A program made the position numbers and the translations under genes. A stretch of DNA of 64,000 nt from Spirochaetota bacterium (GTDB taxonomy: Bacteria; Spirochaetota; Spirochaetia; Sphaerochaetales; Sphaerochaetaceae). The DNA lies in NCBI GenBank assembly GCA_023401595.1, contig JAEXDQ010000007.1, forward strand, positions 62,001 through 126,000, in the 5' to 3' direction. Under the pieces are notes generated by a model that saw only the letters and a list, made by a program, of their open reading frames with translations, was not told the DNA's origin and made no database searches. The stretch's first letter is position 1, and every line of letters starts with the position of its first letter. Shown piece after piece: positions 1 through 9,358 of the stretch.

Positions 1-1350
1 GAACACGTCAGTGAGCGGGACATCAGCTCGAATACGCCGACTCAGGAAGGAAAGCTCGCCTACGCGCGGCTGTTCCAGTTGAGATCCATCCACGAGAACC
101 CGATGCGTCCACAACGGCTAGCCCAAGCCTGCGGGGACAGGGTGATAGTCCAGAATCCTCCGGCGCGCCCCTTGACCACAAGGGAGTTCGACGGGCTTTA
201 TGAGTTCCCCTACACCCGCAGATGGCACCCGATGTACGACGGGGCGGGAGGAATCCCCGGCCTCGCCGAGGTACAGTTCAGTATCACCAGCAACCGGGGC
301 TGCTACGGAGCCTGTTCCTTCTGTGCGATCACCAGTCACCAAGGACGGATGATCCAGGTCAGGTCGAAACAGTCGCTGGTACAGGAAACGGAAGCCCTCG
401 TCGCCCATCCTGATTTCAAGGGCTACATCCATGACCTGGGGGGACCGACGGCGAACTTCCAAGCGCCGGCCTGCGACAAACAGCTTGAAGAGGGCCCCTG
501 TGCCGGAAGACAGTGCCTGTTTCCTTCCCCATGTCCGAATCTGAAGGATTCTCACGAGAGATATCTCGACCTTCTCGACGCCATACAGGCGGTCCCTGGA
601 GTCAAGAAGGTCTTTATCCGCTCAGGCATCCGTTACGATTATCTGATGCAGGTCGCCGATGACAAAACCCGCAGAAGGTTCCTCGAGCATCTGATCCTCC
701 ATAATGTCAGTGGACAATTGAAGATAGCCCCTGAACACGTCGCACCGGAAGTCCTTGACGCCATGGGCAAGCCGTCGGTCGAGCTATACGATGCGTTCCG
801 CCAGGCCTACGCCGGGACGAACGAACGGTTGGGGATGAAACAGTATACGATTCCCTATTTCATAGCCGCGCATCCCGGTTCCACCCTCGATTCCGCCATA
901 ACCCTCGCCCTCCATTTAAAGCAGGAAGGCTTCATCCCCGACCAGGCCCAGGAATTCTACCCCACGCCGGGAACGGTTGCCACCTGCATGTACTATACGG
1001 GACTCGACCCCCGACCGGGGAGGAGCTTCGCCCCGGTCTATGTGCCGAAAGGGCGTGAAAAACGGTTGCAACGGGCGTTGTTGCAGTTCCACAAGCCAGA
1101 AAACCGCGAACTGGTACGGGAGGCGTTGGAAAAAGCGGGAAGACGGGATCTGATTCCGATACTGCTCGGCGGACACGCGCTACGCCGACAAGACGACTTC
1201 CGGCCGTCGGCCGGTACTCGGGTTTGGGAGGCCGAAAGAACCAGGAAAGCCTCCCATGACAGCGGGAACGGCGCAAAGCGGAACACGGCGCAGGGGAAAA
1301 AAATCGCATATGGAAGTCCACGCAAAGACTCCAGGAACAGAGACCGATAG
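1..1350 (+). CDS. ygiQ: YgiQ-family radical SAM protein, 5' end outside window
   Basis: The reading frame is open from the first base, so this is the C-terminal part (about 449 residues) of a longer gene; the family is usually 600-700 residues. The radical SAM cluster motif CxxxCxxC is visible in RGCYGACSFCAI (near bases 295-325), where three cysteines hold a 4Fe-4S cluster that cleaves S-adenosylmethionine. The motifs KGYIHDLGGPTANF and KQYTIPYFIAAHPGS that follow are typical of the family's core and C-terminal DUF3362 part. The last ~50 residues are basic and low in complexity. The family is widely conserved but its substrate is unknown. The MATE gene follows on the same strand. Confidence 0.9.
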   Translation, partial: EHVSERDISSNTPTQEGKLAYARLFQLRSIHENPMRPQRLAQACGDRVIVQNPPARPLTTREFDGLYEFPYTRRWHPMYDGAGGIPGLAEVQFSITSNRGCYGACSFCAITSHQGRMIQVRSKQSLVQETEALVAHPDFKGYIHDLGGPTANFQAPACDKQLEEGPCAGRQCLFPSPCPNLKDSHERYLDLLDAIQAVPGVKKVFIRSGIRYDYLMQVADDKTRRRFLEHLILHNVSGQLKIAPEHVAPEVLDAMGKPSVELYDAFRQAYAGTNERLGMKQYTIPYFIAAHPGSTLDSAITLALHLKQEGFIPDQAQEFYPTPGTVATCMYYTGLDPRPGRSFAPVYVPKGREKRLQRALLQFHKPENRELVREALEKAGRRDLIPILLGGHALRRQDDFRPSAGTRVWEAERTRKASHDSGNGAKRNTAQGKKIAYGSPRKDSRNRDR

Positions 1351-1413
1351 GAACCAGGGGAACCGGAGACATCCCCTTGACTCTTGTCTACCAACAGGAT
1401 AGAGATTAGAACC

Positions 1414-2799
1414 ATGTCCAGTACCCAGATGAATCCAACCGTATCCCAAGAGACCTCGAAAGAATTCTACCGGCGCATGATATCCATCGCATTACCCATC
1501 ATGCTCCAGAACCTGCTGATCTCATCCCTTTCCTTCGTCGATACCCTGATGATCGGCCAGCTCGGCAGCAACGAGATCGCGGCGGTCGGGCTCGCCAACC
1601 AGATGTTCTTCCTGATCAACCTGTTCTATTTCGGGATCAGCAGCGGGGCGAGTATCTTCGTATCGCAGTTCTGGGGCGCCGGCAACCGGGAAAACATCCA
1701 GAAGGTAATGGGACTGGCCCTGACCACCGGCATGGTCGGCGCAGCGGTATTCTCAGTGGTCTCGATAGCGTTTCCGGAAATGGTCATGCATATCTTCACA
1801 TACGATGAAGCCGTCGTTCTCCGTGGATGCCAATATCTGCGGGCAGTAGGTATCAGCTACATATTCTCCGCTGTGACCTCCGTCTATTCCACTACGCTCC
1901 GTTCTACGGGGGATGCGAAGACCCCTCTGGTCATCGCCTGCTTCGCCCTCACCTTCAACGCCCTGTTCAACTGGTTCCTGATTTTCGGAATAGGACCGTT
2001 CCCCAGGATGGAAGTCGCCGGCGCGGCGTTGGCCACCACGGCCAGCCGCTTCATCGAGATGATGGCGTTGATCGTGTGGTCACAGGTCAAAAGGACTCCG
2101 GCGGCGCTGAACCTGAAGCACGCGACGAAATGGGACAAAGCGTTCCTCAGGGCCTTCTTCCCCACCTGTCTGCCAGTAGTATTCAACGAAGTCCTTTGGG
2201 CATTGGGCATGACCACCTACAAGATCGCCTTCAGCAGGATGGGTATCGACGTCATAGCCTCCGTCAATGTTACCGAGGCCATCAACAGCCTATTTTTTGT
2301 GGCGATGATGGGCGTCAGCAATGCTACGGCCATCATGATCGGTATCAAGATCGGCGAAGGTGACCAGAATACGGCGAAGCTCTACGGCAGGCGGTTCGTG
2401 AAAATCGGTCTTGGGCTCGGCACGTTCATAGGCGTCTTCATGGCGGCGACCTCGCCGTTCATCCCCCGGCTGTTCAACGTATCCAGCGATATCTATACCA
2501 TGACTTCACGTTCACTGCTGGTCGGCGCATGCCTGATGCCGATCAAATCGGTGAACATGAATATCATCGTCGGAATCTTGCGAAGCGGCGGGGATACCAA
2601 ATTCTCCATGTTCGCGGAGATGGCCGGGGTCTGGGGAGTCGGAGTCCCCTGCGCGTTCCTTGGCGCGCTGGTGCTGCATCTGCCGATCTGGTGGCTCTAC
2701 CTGCTGCTCGGTCTTGAGGAGCTATGCAAGTTCATCGTCGGCACGGCGCGGGTCCGTTCCGGCAGATGGCTCAACGACCTCGCCAGGAAAGGGGCTTAA
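1414..2799 (+). CDS. MATE family efflux transporter
   Basis: A 461-residue integral membrane protein with about twelve hydrophobic helices, in the MATE/NorM/DinF fold. MATE proteins export cationic drugs or metabolites in exchange for Na+ or H+. The start MISIALPIMLQNLL..SFVDTLMIGQLG and the internal repeat around SINSLFFVAMMGVSNATAIMIG are typical of the two pseudo-symmetric halves. An in-frame TTG at 1384 would add ten residues; ATG 1414 is preferred but neither has a strong ribosome binding site. It lies 63 bp after ygiQ and only 7 bp from the convergent deoC end, with no obvious terminator between. Substrate cannot be predicted. Confidence 0.9.
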   Translation: MSSTQMNPTVSQETSKEFYRRMISIALPIMLQNLLISSLSFVDTLMIGQLGSNEIAAVGLANQMFFLINLFYFGISSGASIFVSQFWGAGNRENIQKVMGLALTTGMVGAAVFSVVSIAFPEMVMHIFTYDEAVVLRGCQYLRAVGISYIFSAVTSVYSTTLRSTGDAKTPLVIACFALTFNALFNWFLIFGIGPFPRMEVAGAALATTASRFIEMMALIVWSQVKRTPAALNLKHATKWDKAFLRAFFPTCLPVVFNEVLWALGMTTYKIAFSRMGIDVIASVNVTEAINSLFFVAMMGVSNATAIMIGIKIGEGDQNTAKLYGRRFVKIGLGLGTFIGVFMAATSPFIPRLFNVSSDIYTMTSRSLLVGACLMPIKSVNMNIIVGILRSGGDTKFSMFAEMAGVWGVGVPCAFLGALVLHLPIWWLYLLLGLEELCKFIVGTARVRSGRWLNDLARKGA

Positions 2800-2806
2800 G
2801 TACAAA

Positions 2807-3517
2807 CTATTTCCTGATTCCCAGGACTACCGGCGTGGACTTGTATCCTACGCCCATGCGGTCTATCCCCATGTCGATCAGCTGGAGGAAATGCTCCCTG
2901 GTACGGATACAGCCGGAACCCTTGACCTTGCATCTGCCTTGAGAAACGTCAAGCATCAGCTTGACTATCTCAGGCGTCGCTCCGTTGACCGGGCCGCCCG
3001 TATAGAACCCTGTCGAAGTCTTGACGAAATCCACTCCAGCCCGAACCGCCGTCTCGGTGGCCTGCGCTATCTGCCCCATGGTCAACGCATCCGTCTCGAG
3101 AATCGCCTTGACGACGACCCCGTATCCGTGGCAGACCTCGGTCACCGCCCGCAGGTCTTCTTCTACTTCGCTCCACATTCCGCTACGAATCCATCCATAG
3201 TTCGCGACGATATCGAGCTCGTGGACATCCCCGCGCCTGCAATACGACCCGGCTTGCAGAACCTTCGATTCGGTCGTGGACAAGCCGAACGGAAAATCGC
3301 AGACCACGCAGACCTTCGTATCGCTTCCCGTCGTCAGTTCTGCCGCGATATCCAGCGACGAGGGGTTGACACATACCGTCGCGCAACCGAAATCGACCCC
3401 TTCCTGAATGTACCTTCTGATTTCATCCTGTGTAAATTCCGGTTTCAAGACCGATTGGTCGATATATGAAGCCAATTCCCGAACGCTCATTTCCTTCGCT
3501 TTCCGATTAGGACGCAT
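2807..3517 (-). CDS. deoC: Deoxyribose-phosphate aldolase
   Basis: DeoC cleaves 2-deoxyribose-5-phosphate to glyceraldehyde-3-phosphate and acetaldehyde in deoxynucleoside salvage (class I aldolase, cytosol). The 236-residue protein has the Schiff-base lysine motif FVKTSTGF and the second conserved lysine in KVKGSGCIRT near the C-terminus. ATG 3517 is chosen because ACGGAGG lies 7-8 bases before it; the frame is open upstream to 3562 but the extra part runs over the operator palindrome. It is downstream of the GntR-type regulator on the same strand (92 bp gap). A promoter (TTGACT at 3590-3595, TATGTT near 3567-3572) and a 17-bp palindrome just after it suggest repression by that regulator. 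Confidence 0.93.
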   Translation of the reverse strand: MRPNRKAKEMSVRELASYIDQSVLKPEFTQDEIRRYIQEGVDFGCATVCVNPSSLDIAAELTTGSDTKVCVVCDFPFGLSTTESKVLQAGSYCRRGDVHELDIVANYGWIRSGMWSEVEEDLRAVTEVCHGYGVVVKAILETDALTMGQIAQATETAVRAGVDFVKTSTGFYTGGPVNGATPEIVKLMLDVSQGRCKVKGSGCIRTREHFLQLIDMGIDRMGVGYKSTPVVLGIRK

Positions 3518-3547
3518 GGTATACCTCCGTTGTGTTGGTAAAGTATC

Positions 3548-3580
3548 AAATGTATGATACATTTAGAACATATCATAAAT
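3548..3580 (-). promoter_or_regulatory. Operator-like palindrome at deoC promoter
   Basis: Bases 3548-3564 form a perfect palindrome (8-base arms aaatgtat / atacattt around one central base). A second element, acatatcat, lies at 3568-3576. On the minus strand the palindrome falls just downstream of a candidate -10 (TATGTT) paired with TTGACT at 17 bp, a repressor position. The same words (atgtat, acatatc, atacat) recur at 4415-4436 upstream of the GntR-type gene, which suggests a shared site. Confidence 0.55.
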
Positions 3581-3609
3581 CCATCCCCCAGTCAACAGAA
3601 AAAACAAAA

Positions 3610-4377
3610 TCAGAATTTTTTCAATTTGACGCTGTTCTGCCGCAATGTTATTTCAAGCCGAGACCGCAAGCCGGGCATCACTGACCGCGTATATTCGAAC
3701 ACACGTCCATCAGCGGCATATCCCTTGCGGCAGATGGAGAATGCGCAGGGATTCTCATCGACCGCGAGCAAACGCATCGTTTCATCATCCATCAGAACCG
3801 GCTCATAGGATTCCGTCGCACAATCCATTTCCAGTCCGTTCTCCAGAAGAAGAAGGTACAGGGAACCCGTTTCAACACGGGATTGATTCAGCGAGGGACA
3901 GAATTCCTTGACGATGCAGGTTCGTTCCAGCAGCAGAGGAACGGAATCCGCAAGCCTGATCCGTTCGATATGATACACAGGGGTACCTACCGCTATACCG
4001 CTCGCCATGCTTTTTTCAGCGGTGACGGTCTCTTCCGCGAAGACGAGGATACGAGAGGAAGTCTCATACCCCATTTCTCCAAGTTGCAGGGAGAAGCTAT
4101 ACAAGGAATCCAGATTCCGTTTGATTTTCGGTTCTGAAACGAAGCTTCCCAAGCCGCGGCGTCGAAGGATTCGCCCGCTGTCTTCAAGCAGCTTGAAGGC
4201 TTGGCGGACGGTGGTGCGACTGATCCCATAATGGGAGCAGAATTCCCCTTCGGAAGGGATCGTGTCCCCGGGCTTCAATTCGTTTTCAACGATATACGAC
4301 GAGATGATTCGCTTCAGCTGCATGTACAGCGGCGTTTCATCGTCCATGTCGACCGCCTGTTTCCAGATATCCATCAT
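3610..4377 (-). CDS. GntR/HutC-family transcriptional regulator (UTRA domain)
   Basis: A 255-residue regulator. Residues ~15-80 form the GntR winged helix (LYMQLKRIISSYIVENELKPGD, then IPSEGEF.. and ISRTTVRQAFKLLEDSG), and residues ~95-250 form a UTRA effector domain as in HutC, NagR/YvoA and related sugar regulators. The start at 4377 has GGGGAG 8 bases upstream. It is divergent from nagA and upstream of deoC on its own strand. By analogy with NagR it may sense an amino sugar phosphate, though deoC next to it makes a deoxyribose or other phosphate ligand equally possible. Matching operator-like words lie at its own promoter and at deoC, so autoregulation and control of deoC are likely (inference). 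Confidence 0.9.
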   Translation of the reverse strand: MMDIWKQAVDMDDETPLYMQLKRIISSYIVENELKPGDTIPSEGEFCSHYGISRTTVRQAFKLLEDSGRILRRRGLGSFVSEPKIKRNLDSLYSFSLQLGEMGYETSSRILVFAEETVTAEKSMASGIAVGTPVYHIERIRLADSVPLLLERTCIVKEFCPSLNQSRVETGSLYLLLLENGLEMDCATESYEPVLMDDETMRLLAVDENPCAFSICRKGYAADGRVFEYTRSVMPGLRSRLEITLRQNSVKLKKF

Positions 4378-4414
4378 ACCGTAAACTCCCCAATGACAAT
4401 CCGAGAATCAGGAA

Positions 4415-4436
4415 ATGTATCGGACATATCATACAT
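4415..4436. promoter_or_regulatory. Operator-like site in gntR-nagA intergenic region
   Basis: Inverted repeat atgtat / atacat (4415-4420 and 4431-4436) with cggacatatc between. It shares its half-site words with the perfect palindrome in front of deoC. It lies 38 bp from the regulator's start codon and about 50 bp upstream of the nagA -35, which fits autoregulation better than direct blocking of nagA. Confidence 0.5.
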
Positions 4437-4484
4437 CCACTTTACTTCGGCGCGCACATCACGTCAACGGGAGCCTTCCCTTCA

Positions 4485-4513
4485 TTGACGATTGGCCCGG
4501 ACAATCGTATAGT
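4485..4513 (+). promoter_or_regulatory. Predicted sigma-70 promoter of nagA
   Basis: TTGACG at 4485-4490 and TATAGT at 4508-4513 are separated by exactly 17 bp. The nagA start codon is 85 bp downstream. Confidence 0.6.
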
Positions 4514-4598
4514 TGAAGCAAGGGAAGAAAGAGCGCGGATACCGGTTTTTCCCGGCGAAGGTCCATCATGCGGCAGGGACAGCTGAAAGGAGCATAAC

Positions 4599-5783
4599 AT
4601 GAGTACCCGGACAGTCCTGATCAACGGAACGATCATTACAGGTTTCGCAAAGCTGAAAAATTGCGGGATATACATAGAAGACGACGGAACGATCGGGGAT
4701 ATCTTCAATATGAAGAGGCTCGCCGAAAAGAAGTTCCCGCCGGAAACCGTCATGATCGACGTCGGAGGAGCTTACATCACCCCAGGACTGATAGATACCC
4801 ACATCCATGGAATCGGCGGGTTCGGCACGGAGGATTGCGACAGCGATTCAATCCTCAACATGTCGGAGCGTCTGGCCGACTTCGGAGTGACAGCCTTTCT
4901 TCCGACCGTCTATACGGACTCCCTGGACAAGATGCTCGCCTCCACGAAGGCCATAGTAGCGGCGATGGGACGGGAGAAGGGGGCAAAGATACTCGGCGTC
5001 AATCTCGAAGGGCCGTTCATCTCCCCGGAACGGATCGGAGCCCAGAATCCAGCGGGTCTCCAAACGGTGGACATCGACATATTCAATGAGCTGATTGCCG
5101 CCGGTCAGGGTCAGGTGATTTGCATGACGGTAGCCCCAGAATTGAAACACATGCGAGAATTGGCCCTTGCAGCGCGGAAAGAGGGCATTGTTCTCCTTGC
5201 GGGACATACCGACGCCACCTATGAGAACATTATCGAGGGCATGCAGTGCGGCATCCTCCATTCAACCCACTTCTTCAACGCGATGAGCAGACTGCACCAT
5301 AGGAACCCCGGAACCGTGGGCGCGATCATGATACAGAGGGACATGCAGTGCGAGATCATCTGCGACGGCGTCCATGTGCATCCGGAATTGGTGAAACTCC
5401 TCCTCCGGGAAAAACCGCTTGGCAATGTCGTCATGATCACAGACTCGCTGAAACCCACGAAGCAGCGTACAGGCAAACTCCTTGCGAACGGGGAGCCCTG
5501 CGTACCGGGACCGGACGGGGGGTTTGTCAGCGCCGCGAACCCGGAACTCTTCATGGGCTCCTCGCTCACGCTCCTGCAGGCGGTGAAGAACATGGTCGGC
5601 TGGGAAGTCCCCATCGAACAGGTAATCCAGATGTCCAGCACCAATCCGGCACGAATCTACGACTTCAGCAGGATAGGAAGTCTTGTGCCAGGCTATAAAG
5701 CCGACATTACGATATTCGACGAAGGGTTTCAGCTCAAAGGCGTATTCATCGACGGAGAACTGGTCAGGGACCGTTTCGCCTGA
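4599..5783 (+). CDS. nagA: N-acetylglucosamine-6-phosphate deacetylase
   Basis: NagA removes acetate from GlcNAc-6-phosphate to give glucosamine-6-phosphate in amino sugar and cell-wall recycling (cytosol, amidohydrolase fold). The 394-residue length fits. The metal-site motif LIDTHIHG (His 68 and His 70), GVNLEGPFI with the metal-binding Glu, AGHTDATYE, STHFFNAM and the catalytic Asp in MITDSL are all present in order. GAAAGGAG sits before ATG 4599. It heads a plus-strand run with pepD 54 bp later, then the amidotransferase and the flavoprotein, so the cluster may handle murein-derived sugars and peptides. No nagB is in the window. Confidence 0.95.
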   Translation: MSTRTVLINGTIITGFAKLKNCGIYIEDDGTIGDIFNMKRLAEKKFPPETVMIDVGGAYITPGLIDTHIHGIGGFGTEDCDSDSILNMSERLADFGVTAFLPTVYTDSLDKMLASTKAIVAAMGREKGAKILGVNLEGPFISPERIGAQNPAGLQTVDIDIFNELIAAGQGQVICMTVAPELKHMRELALAARKEGIVLLAGHTDATYENIIEGMQCGILHSTHFFNAMSRLHHRNPGTVGAIMIQRDMQCEIICDGVHVHPELVKLLLREKPLGNVVMITDSLKPTKQRTGKLLANGEPCVPGPDGGFVSAANPELFMGSSLTLLQAVKNMVGWEVPIEQVIQMSSTNPARIYDFSRIGSLVPGYKADITIFDEGFQLKGVFIDGELVRDRFA

Positions 5784-5837
5784 AAGGAACAACTTGCGTC
5801 ACAGAACATATACCGATAATCCGAGGAGGGATTCATC

Positions 5838-7301
5838 ATGTCGTCATTGGATGCCATCAAAGGTCTGAAACCGGAAAACCTGTGGAGATATTTCTATCAG
5901 CTCTCCCGGATTCCACGTGAATCGGGGAACGAAGAGGGCGTGCGCCAGTGGTTGGTGGCTTTCGCGAAAGAGCATGGAATCCGCTATGTCGTCGATACCA
6001 TCGGCAACGTAATCATGTACAAGGGACCCACGGCGGGCTATGAACAGGTTCCGTCCGTGGCGTTGCAGGGGCATATGGACATGGTCTGCGTAAAGACCGC
6101 CGACAGTACCCACGATTTCACGAAGGACCCGATCGAGCTGGTCCGTGATGGCGAGTTCATCCGGGCCAAGGATACGACGCTGGGAGGCGACAACGGTATA
6201 GCTATCGCCATGATCCTCGACATCTTCACCGACCCGACGGTCAAGCACGGCCCGCTGGAAGCCCTCTTTACAATCAGTGAAGAAACCGGCCTGACCGGGG
6301 CGTTCGGACTTGACGCTACATTGATCGACAGCCGTCGCATGTTGAATCTCGACAGCGAGGAAGAAGGCGTGGTCTACATCGGTTGCGCCGGCGGCATTGA
6401 AGTCGACGCGACGCTGAAAGCGAAACTCATTAAACCTCCCGCCAGTTGGGAAGCGTGGACGATCAGGGTCGACCACATGCTCGGCGGCCATAGCGGAGGG
6501 GAAATCCACAAGCAACGGGGCAACGCCATCAAGCTCGCGGCAAGGACGCTCCACCAGATCAATCGAATCACCCCCGTCATGCTGGCCCTGTTGCAGGGCG
6601 GGACGAAGCGCAATGTGATCCCTTCCATTTGCGACGCGGTTTTCTTCGCTCCGGCGACGGCGCACGAGGATATCAGGAAAGCGGCCCAGGCAGTCCAGGA
6701 GGCAATCTCCATAGAATATGCCGTTGCTGACCCGAACGCAACGGTCACAGTCGCCTGCAAGGGTGCGGCGGCAGGAACGGCCATGGAGATTGAGCAGAGC
6801 CACAGGTTTATCGATGCACTCTTTGTCGCTCCTCATGGTGTAGATGCAATGAGCATGACGATTCCGGGCATCGTCGAGACATCCTCGAACCTTGCCATCG
6901 TCAGCTTTGAAAATGGGGAATACCATGTCGTGAGCAGCCACAGATCCTCTATTCTGTCGGCCAGGGACGATGTCGCGGCCAGAATGGGGGCGGCGTTGGC
7001 CACAAGCGGGGCGCAGGTCACATTTGAAGGCGCCTACCCTTCGTGGACGCCGAATCCCGATTCCGCCATGGCGAAGTTCTGTGCGGAAGCCTATGGGCAG
7101 CTCGCAGGCAAACAACCCGTGGTCACAGCCATCCATGCCGGTTTGGAATGTGGAATCATCAACAGCAAGATTCCTGGGATGGATTCTGTTTCCATGGGTC
7201 CGGATCTTTTCGGCGTACACTCGGTCGATGAAAAGCTCTCCATTCCATCTACGGAACGGACGGCCGCCTTCGTGAAGCAGCTGCTCGCGATCATCAAGTA
7301 G
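5838..7301 (+). CDS. pepD: Aminoacyl-histidine dipeptidase (peptidase M20C)
   Basis: PepD hydrolyses Xaa-His and other dipeptides and is a two-zinc cytosolic enzyme. The 487-residue length matches E. coli PepD. The opening LKPENLWRYFYQLSRIPR is diagnostic, followed by the metal motifs QGHMDMVC (His and nearby Asp), LGGDNGIAIAM, the catalytic Glu in TISEETGL, and a C-terminal HAGLECGII histidine. The dimerisation lid contains LGGHSGGEIH. GAGGAGG lies before ATG 5838. The next gene starts one base after the stop, so the two are probably co-translated. It likely recycles peptides. Confidence 0.95.
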   Translation: MSSLDAIKGLKPENLWRYFYQLSRIPRESGNEEGVRQWLVAFAKEHGIRYVVDTIGNVIMYKGPTAGYEQVPSVALQGHMDMVCVKTADSTHDFTKDPIELVRDGEFIRAKDTTLGGDNGIAIAMILDIFTDPTVKHGPLEALFTISEETGLTGAFGLDATLIDSRRMLNLDSEEEGVVYIGCAGGIEVDATLKAKLIKPPASWEAWTIRVDHMLGGHSGGEIHKQRGNAIKLAARTLHQINRITPVMLALLQGGTKRNVIPSICDAVFFAPATAHEDIRKAAQAVQEAISIEYAVADPNATVTVACKGAAAGTAMEIEQSHRFIDALFVAPHGVDAMSMTIPGIVETSSNLAIVSFENGEYHVVSSHRSSILSARDDVAARMGAALATSGAQVTFEGAYPSWTPNPDSAMAKFCAEAYGQLAGKQPVVTAIHAGLECGIINSKIPGMDSVSMGPDLFGVHSVDEKLSIPSTERTAAFVKQLLAIIK

Positions 7302-7302
7302 T

Positions 7303-8070
7303 ATGCGCAGCGGAGCGTCACGTCCGGTCATCGGAATAGCGGGAACGCTGGACAAGCCCCCAGCCGATTCGCCATTTACCGACATCCACAGGGATATCAC
7401 AAACGAAGCCTATACCCGGTCGATCCGCTTGGCGGGAGGGCTACCGATCCTTTTGCCGGTTCCCGTCCATGAGGAGTCCGAAGGGGAGATAGCCGACTAT
7501 CTGGCTGTCTGCGACGGCGTCTTGTTGCCGGGCGGCTTCGATATCGCCCCGTCTTTCTATGGAGAGGAGCCGCACGAACTGCTGGGAGAGACCGATGAGG
7601 AGACTGACCGGTTCCAGCTCGCCCTGTGCAAAAAGGCAAGAGAGGCCGGATTGCCGGTACTAGGCATCTGCAAGGGGTGCCAAGTAATCAACGTAGCCTA
7701 CGGCGGTACCATCTGGCAGGACCAGAGTCTGCGTCCCACCGGGGGCGTCCGGTTGAACCATCAGCATTACTCGAATCCAGGGGAAGGATTCCACCAGGCG
7801 TTCCTTGAACCGGAAACCAAGCTGGCGGCGTTGTTTCCGGGCCCCCACCTGTTCGTCAACAGTCTGCACCATCAACAGCTCAGGGATATCGGCGGCGGCC
7901 TGGTCGTATCCGCCCGAGCGGAAGACGGAGGCATTGAAGCCATAGAGGCGACGGACGACGGCCCGTGGCTTTGCGCAGTGCAATGGCATCCGGAAGTCAT
8001 GATGATGCGCAACGATATGATGTTCCCGATTTTCGCAAAATTCGTTTCCGAAGCACGAAACGCAAGGTAG
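7303..8070 (+). CDS. Class I glutamine amidotransferase-like hydrolase (peptidase C26)
   Basis: A 255-residue protein of the PuuD / gamma-glutamyl-GABA hydrolase type. The nucleophilic cysteine is in LGICKGCQV, and the catalytic His-Glu pair is in VQWHPE near the C-terminus; HHQQLRDIG is also typical. PuuD cleaves gamma-glutamyl amide bonds, but close relatives act on other gamma-glutamyl compounds, so the exact substrate is open. It starts one base after the pepD stop, which suggests a shared peptide-degradation role. ATG 7303 lies within the end of the pepD reading region, so its ribosome binding site is inside pepD. Confidence 0.88.
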   Translation: MRSGASRPVIGIAGTLDKPPADSPFTDIHRDITNEAYTRSIRLAGGLPILLPVPVHEESEGEIADYLAVCDGVLLPGGFDIAPSFYGEEPHELLGETDEETDRFQLALCKKAREAGLPVLGICKGCQVINVAYGGTIWQDQSLRPTGGVRLNHQHYSNPGEGFHQAFLEPETKLAALFPGPHLFVNSLHHQQLRDIGGGLVVSARAEDGGIEAIEATDDGPWLCAVQWHPEVMMMRNDMMFPIFAKFVSEARNAR

Positions 8071-8079
8071 GCGCGACCG

Positions 8080-9306
8080 ATGTTCGACCTCGTGGTGATC
8101 GGGGGCGGCCCCGCAGGATTGTTCAGTGCGGCCAGGGCAAAGGAGCTGAATCCCAGATTATCCATCCTCATCCTTGAAAAAATGGCTCAATGCGGACGAA
8201 AGCTACTTGTTTCCGGCGGGGGGCAATGCAACCTGACAAGGGACGAGGAAAGCAGGGAGCTGGTCAAAGGCTATGGAGACAATGGCCGTTTCCTCGGCGC
8301 CGCCTTTTCAAAACTCTCTCCGGCCGATACTCAGGCGTGGTTCACGCTTCACGGGCTGCCGTTGACTACGAGAGAGGATCGAAAGGTATTTCCCGCCTCC
8401 TTTCGGGCGAACGATGTCCGGAATCTCCTAGTAGAACTATGCTACGCGCTGGATATCAGCATTCTATACCACTCTTGTGCAGAAACAGTCAGTCATTGCG
8501 ATGAAATTTTCCAAATACGGACGACCGACGGTACGTGCTTTTCTTCAAAAAAACTTCTGATTGCCACTGGGGGAATGAGTTGTCCGGGGACGGGTTCTAC
8601 CGGGGACGGCTATACGCTGGCCAAGGGCATGGGACATACGATCGTTCCTCCGCGCCCGGCGTTGGCGGCGGTGAAAGCGACGTCTGAACCGACGGAATCC
8701 TTAGAGGGCGTCTCCTTGGACATGGCGATGATATATGCGAAGCAAGGCCGATGGACAGGGCCGTTGATATTCACACGCAACGGGATTTCCGGACCGGTCG
8801 TGCTTGACAACAGCAGGTATCTGAAAAGCGGGGAGACCATCAGGCTCTGTACTATGTTCAGGGCGGGAGGGAAACCGGCGACGGCCGATCTGTTCGCACA
8901 GGAGCTCCTGCAAGAGGCGAAACGCAATCCGTTACGGCAGGTCTCCACCCTGTTGCATCAATGGACAGGGCTTCCGAAGCGTTTGGTACAGCACCATTTC
9001 AAAACGGTGGGGATACCGGACGAGAAACGCGGCGGAGATCTTTCAGGACAACAGGCTTTGGTCTTGGCGCAACGGTTCTGTTCATGGCCGGTACAGATAT
9101 CCTTCGAGGGAGCTTTCAAGACCTGCATGGCTACGGCGGGAGGAATAACGCTGTCGGAAATCAATCCCAAGACGATGATGTCGCAGCTTGTCGCCGGACT
9201 CTATTTCGCAGGCGAGGTAATCGACATAGACGGTAGGTGCGGCGGCTACAACCTCCAGGCGGCATGGTCTACCGCGAATCTGGCGGCGCAGGACATCGCC
9301 TCGTAG
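8080..9306 (+). CDS. NAD(P)/FAD-dependent oxidoreductase, HI0933/BaiN-like
   Basis: A 408-residue flavoprotein. The dinucleotide-binding start is VVIGGGPAGLFSAARAKE at residues ~5-22, followed by the family signature GRKLLVSGGGQCNLT. The C-terminal AGGITLSEINPKTM and GLYFAGEVIDIDG..GGYNLQ are the second FAD contact. The family (HI0933, BaiN of bile acid degraders) holds FAD, but most members have no proven substrate. It lies nine bases after the amidotransferase and is the last gene of the nagA-pepD run. A convergent gene follows after a 52-bp gap with no visible terminator. Confidence 0.9.
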   Translation: MFDLVVIGGGPAGLFSAARAKELNPRLSILILEKMAQCGRKLLVSGGGQCNLTRDEESRELVKGYGDNGRFLGAAFSKLSPADTQAWFTLHGLPLTTREDRKVFPASFRANDVRNLLVELCYALDISILYHSCAETVSHCDEIFQIRTTDGTCFSSKKLLIATGGMSCPGTGSTGDGYTLAKGMGHTIVPPRPALAAVKATSEPTESLEGVSLDMAMIYAKQGRWTGPLIFTRNGISGPVVLDNSRYLKSGETIRLCTMFRAGGKPATADLFAQELLQEAKRNPLRQVSTLLHQWTGLPKRLVQHHFKTVGIPDEKRGGDLSGQQALVLAQRFCSWPVQISFEGAFKTCMATAGGITLSEINPKTMMSQLVAGLYFAGEVIDIDGRCGGYNLQAAWSTANLAAQDIAS

Positions 9307-9358
9307 ATGGAGCGAAAGACCGTATATAGCGGTAGTTGACGCCGCAAGAACCAATGGA

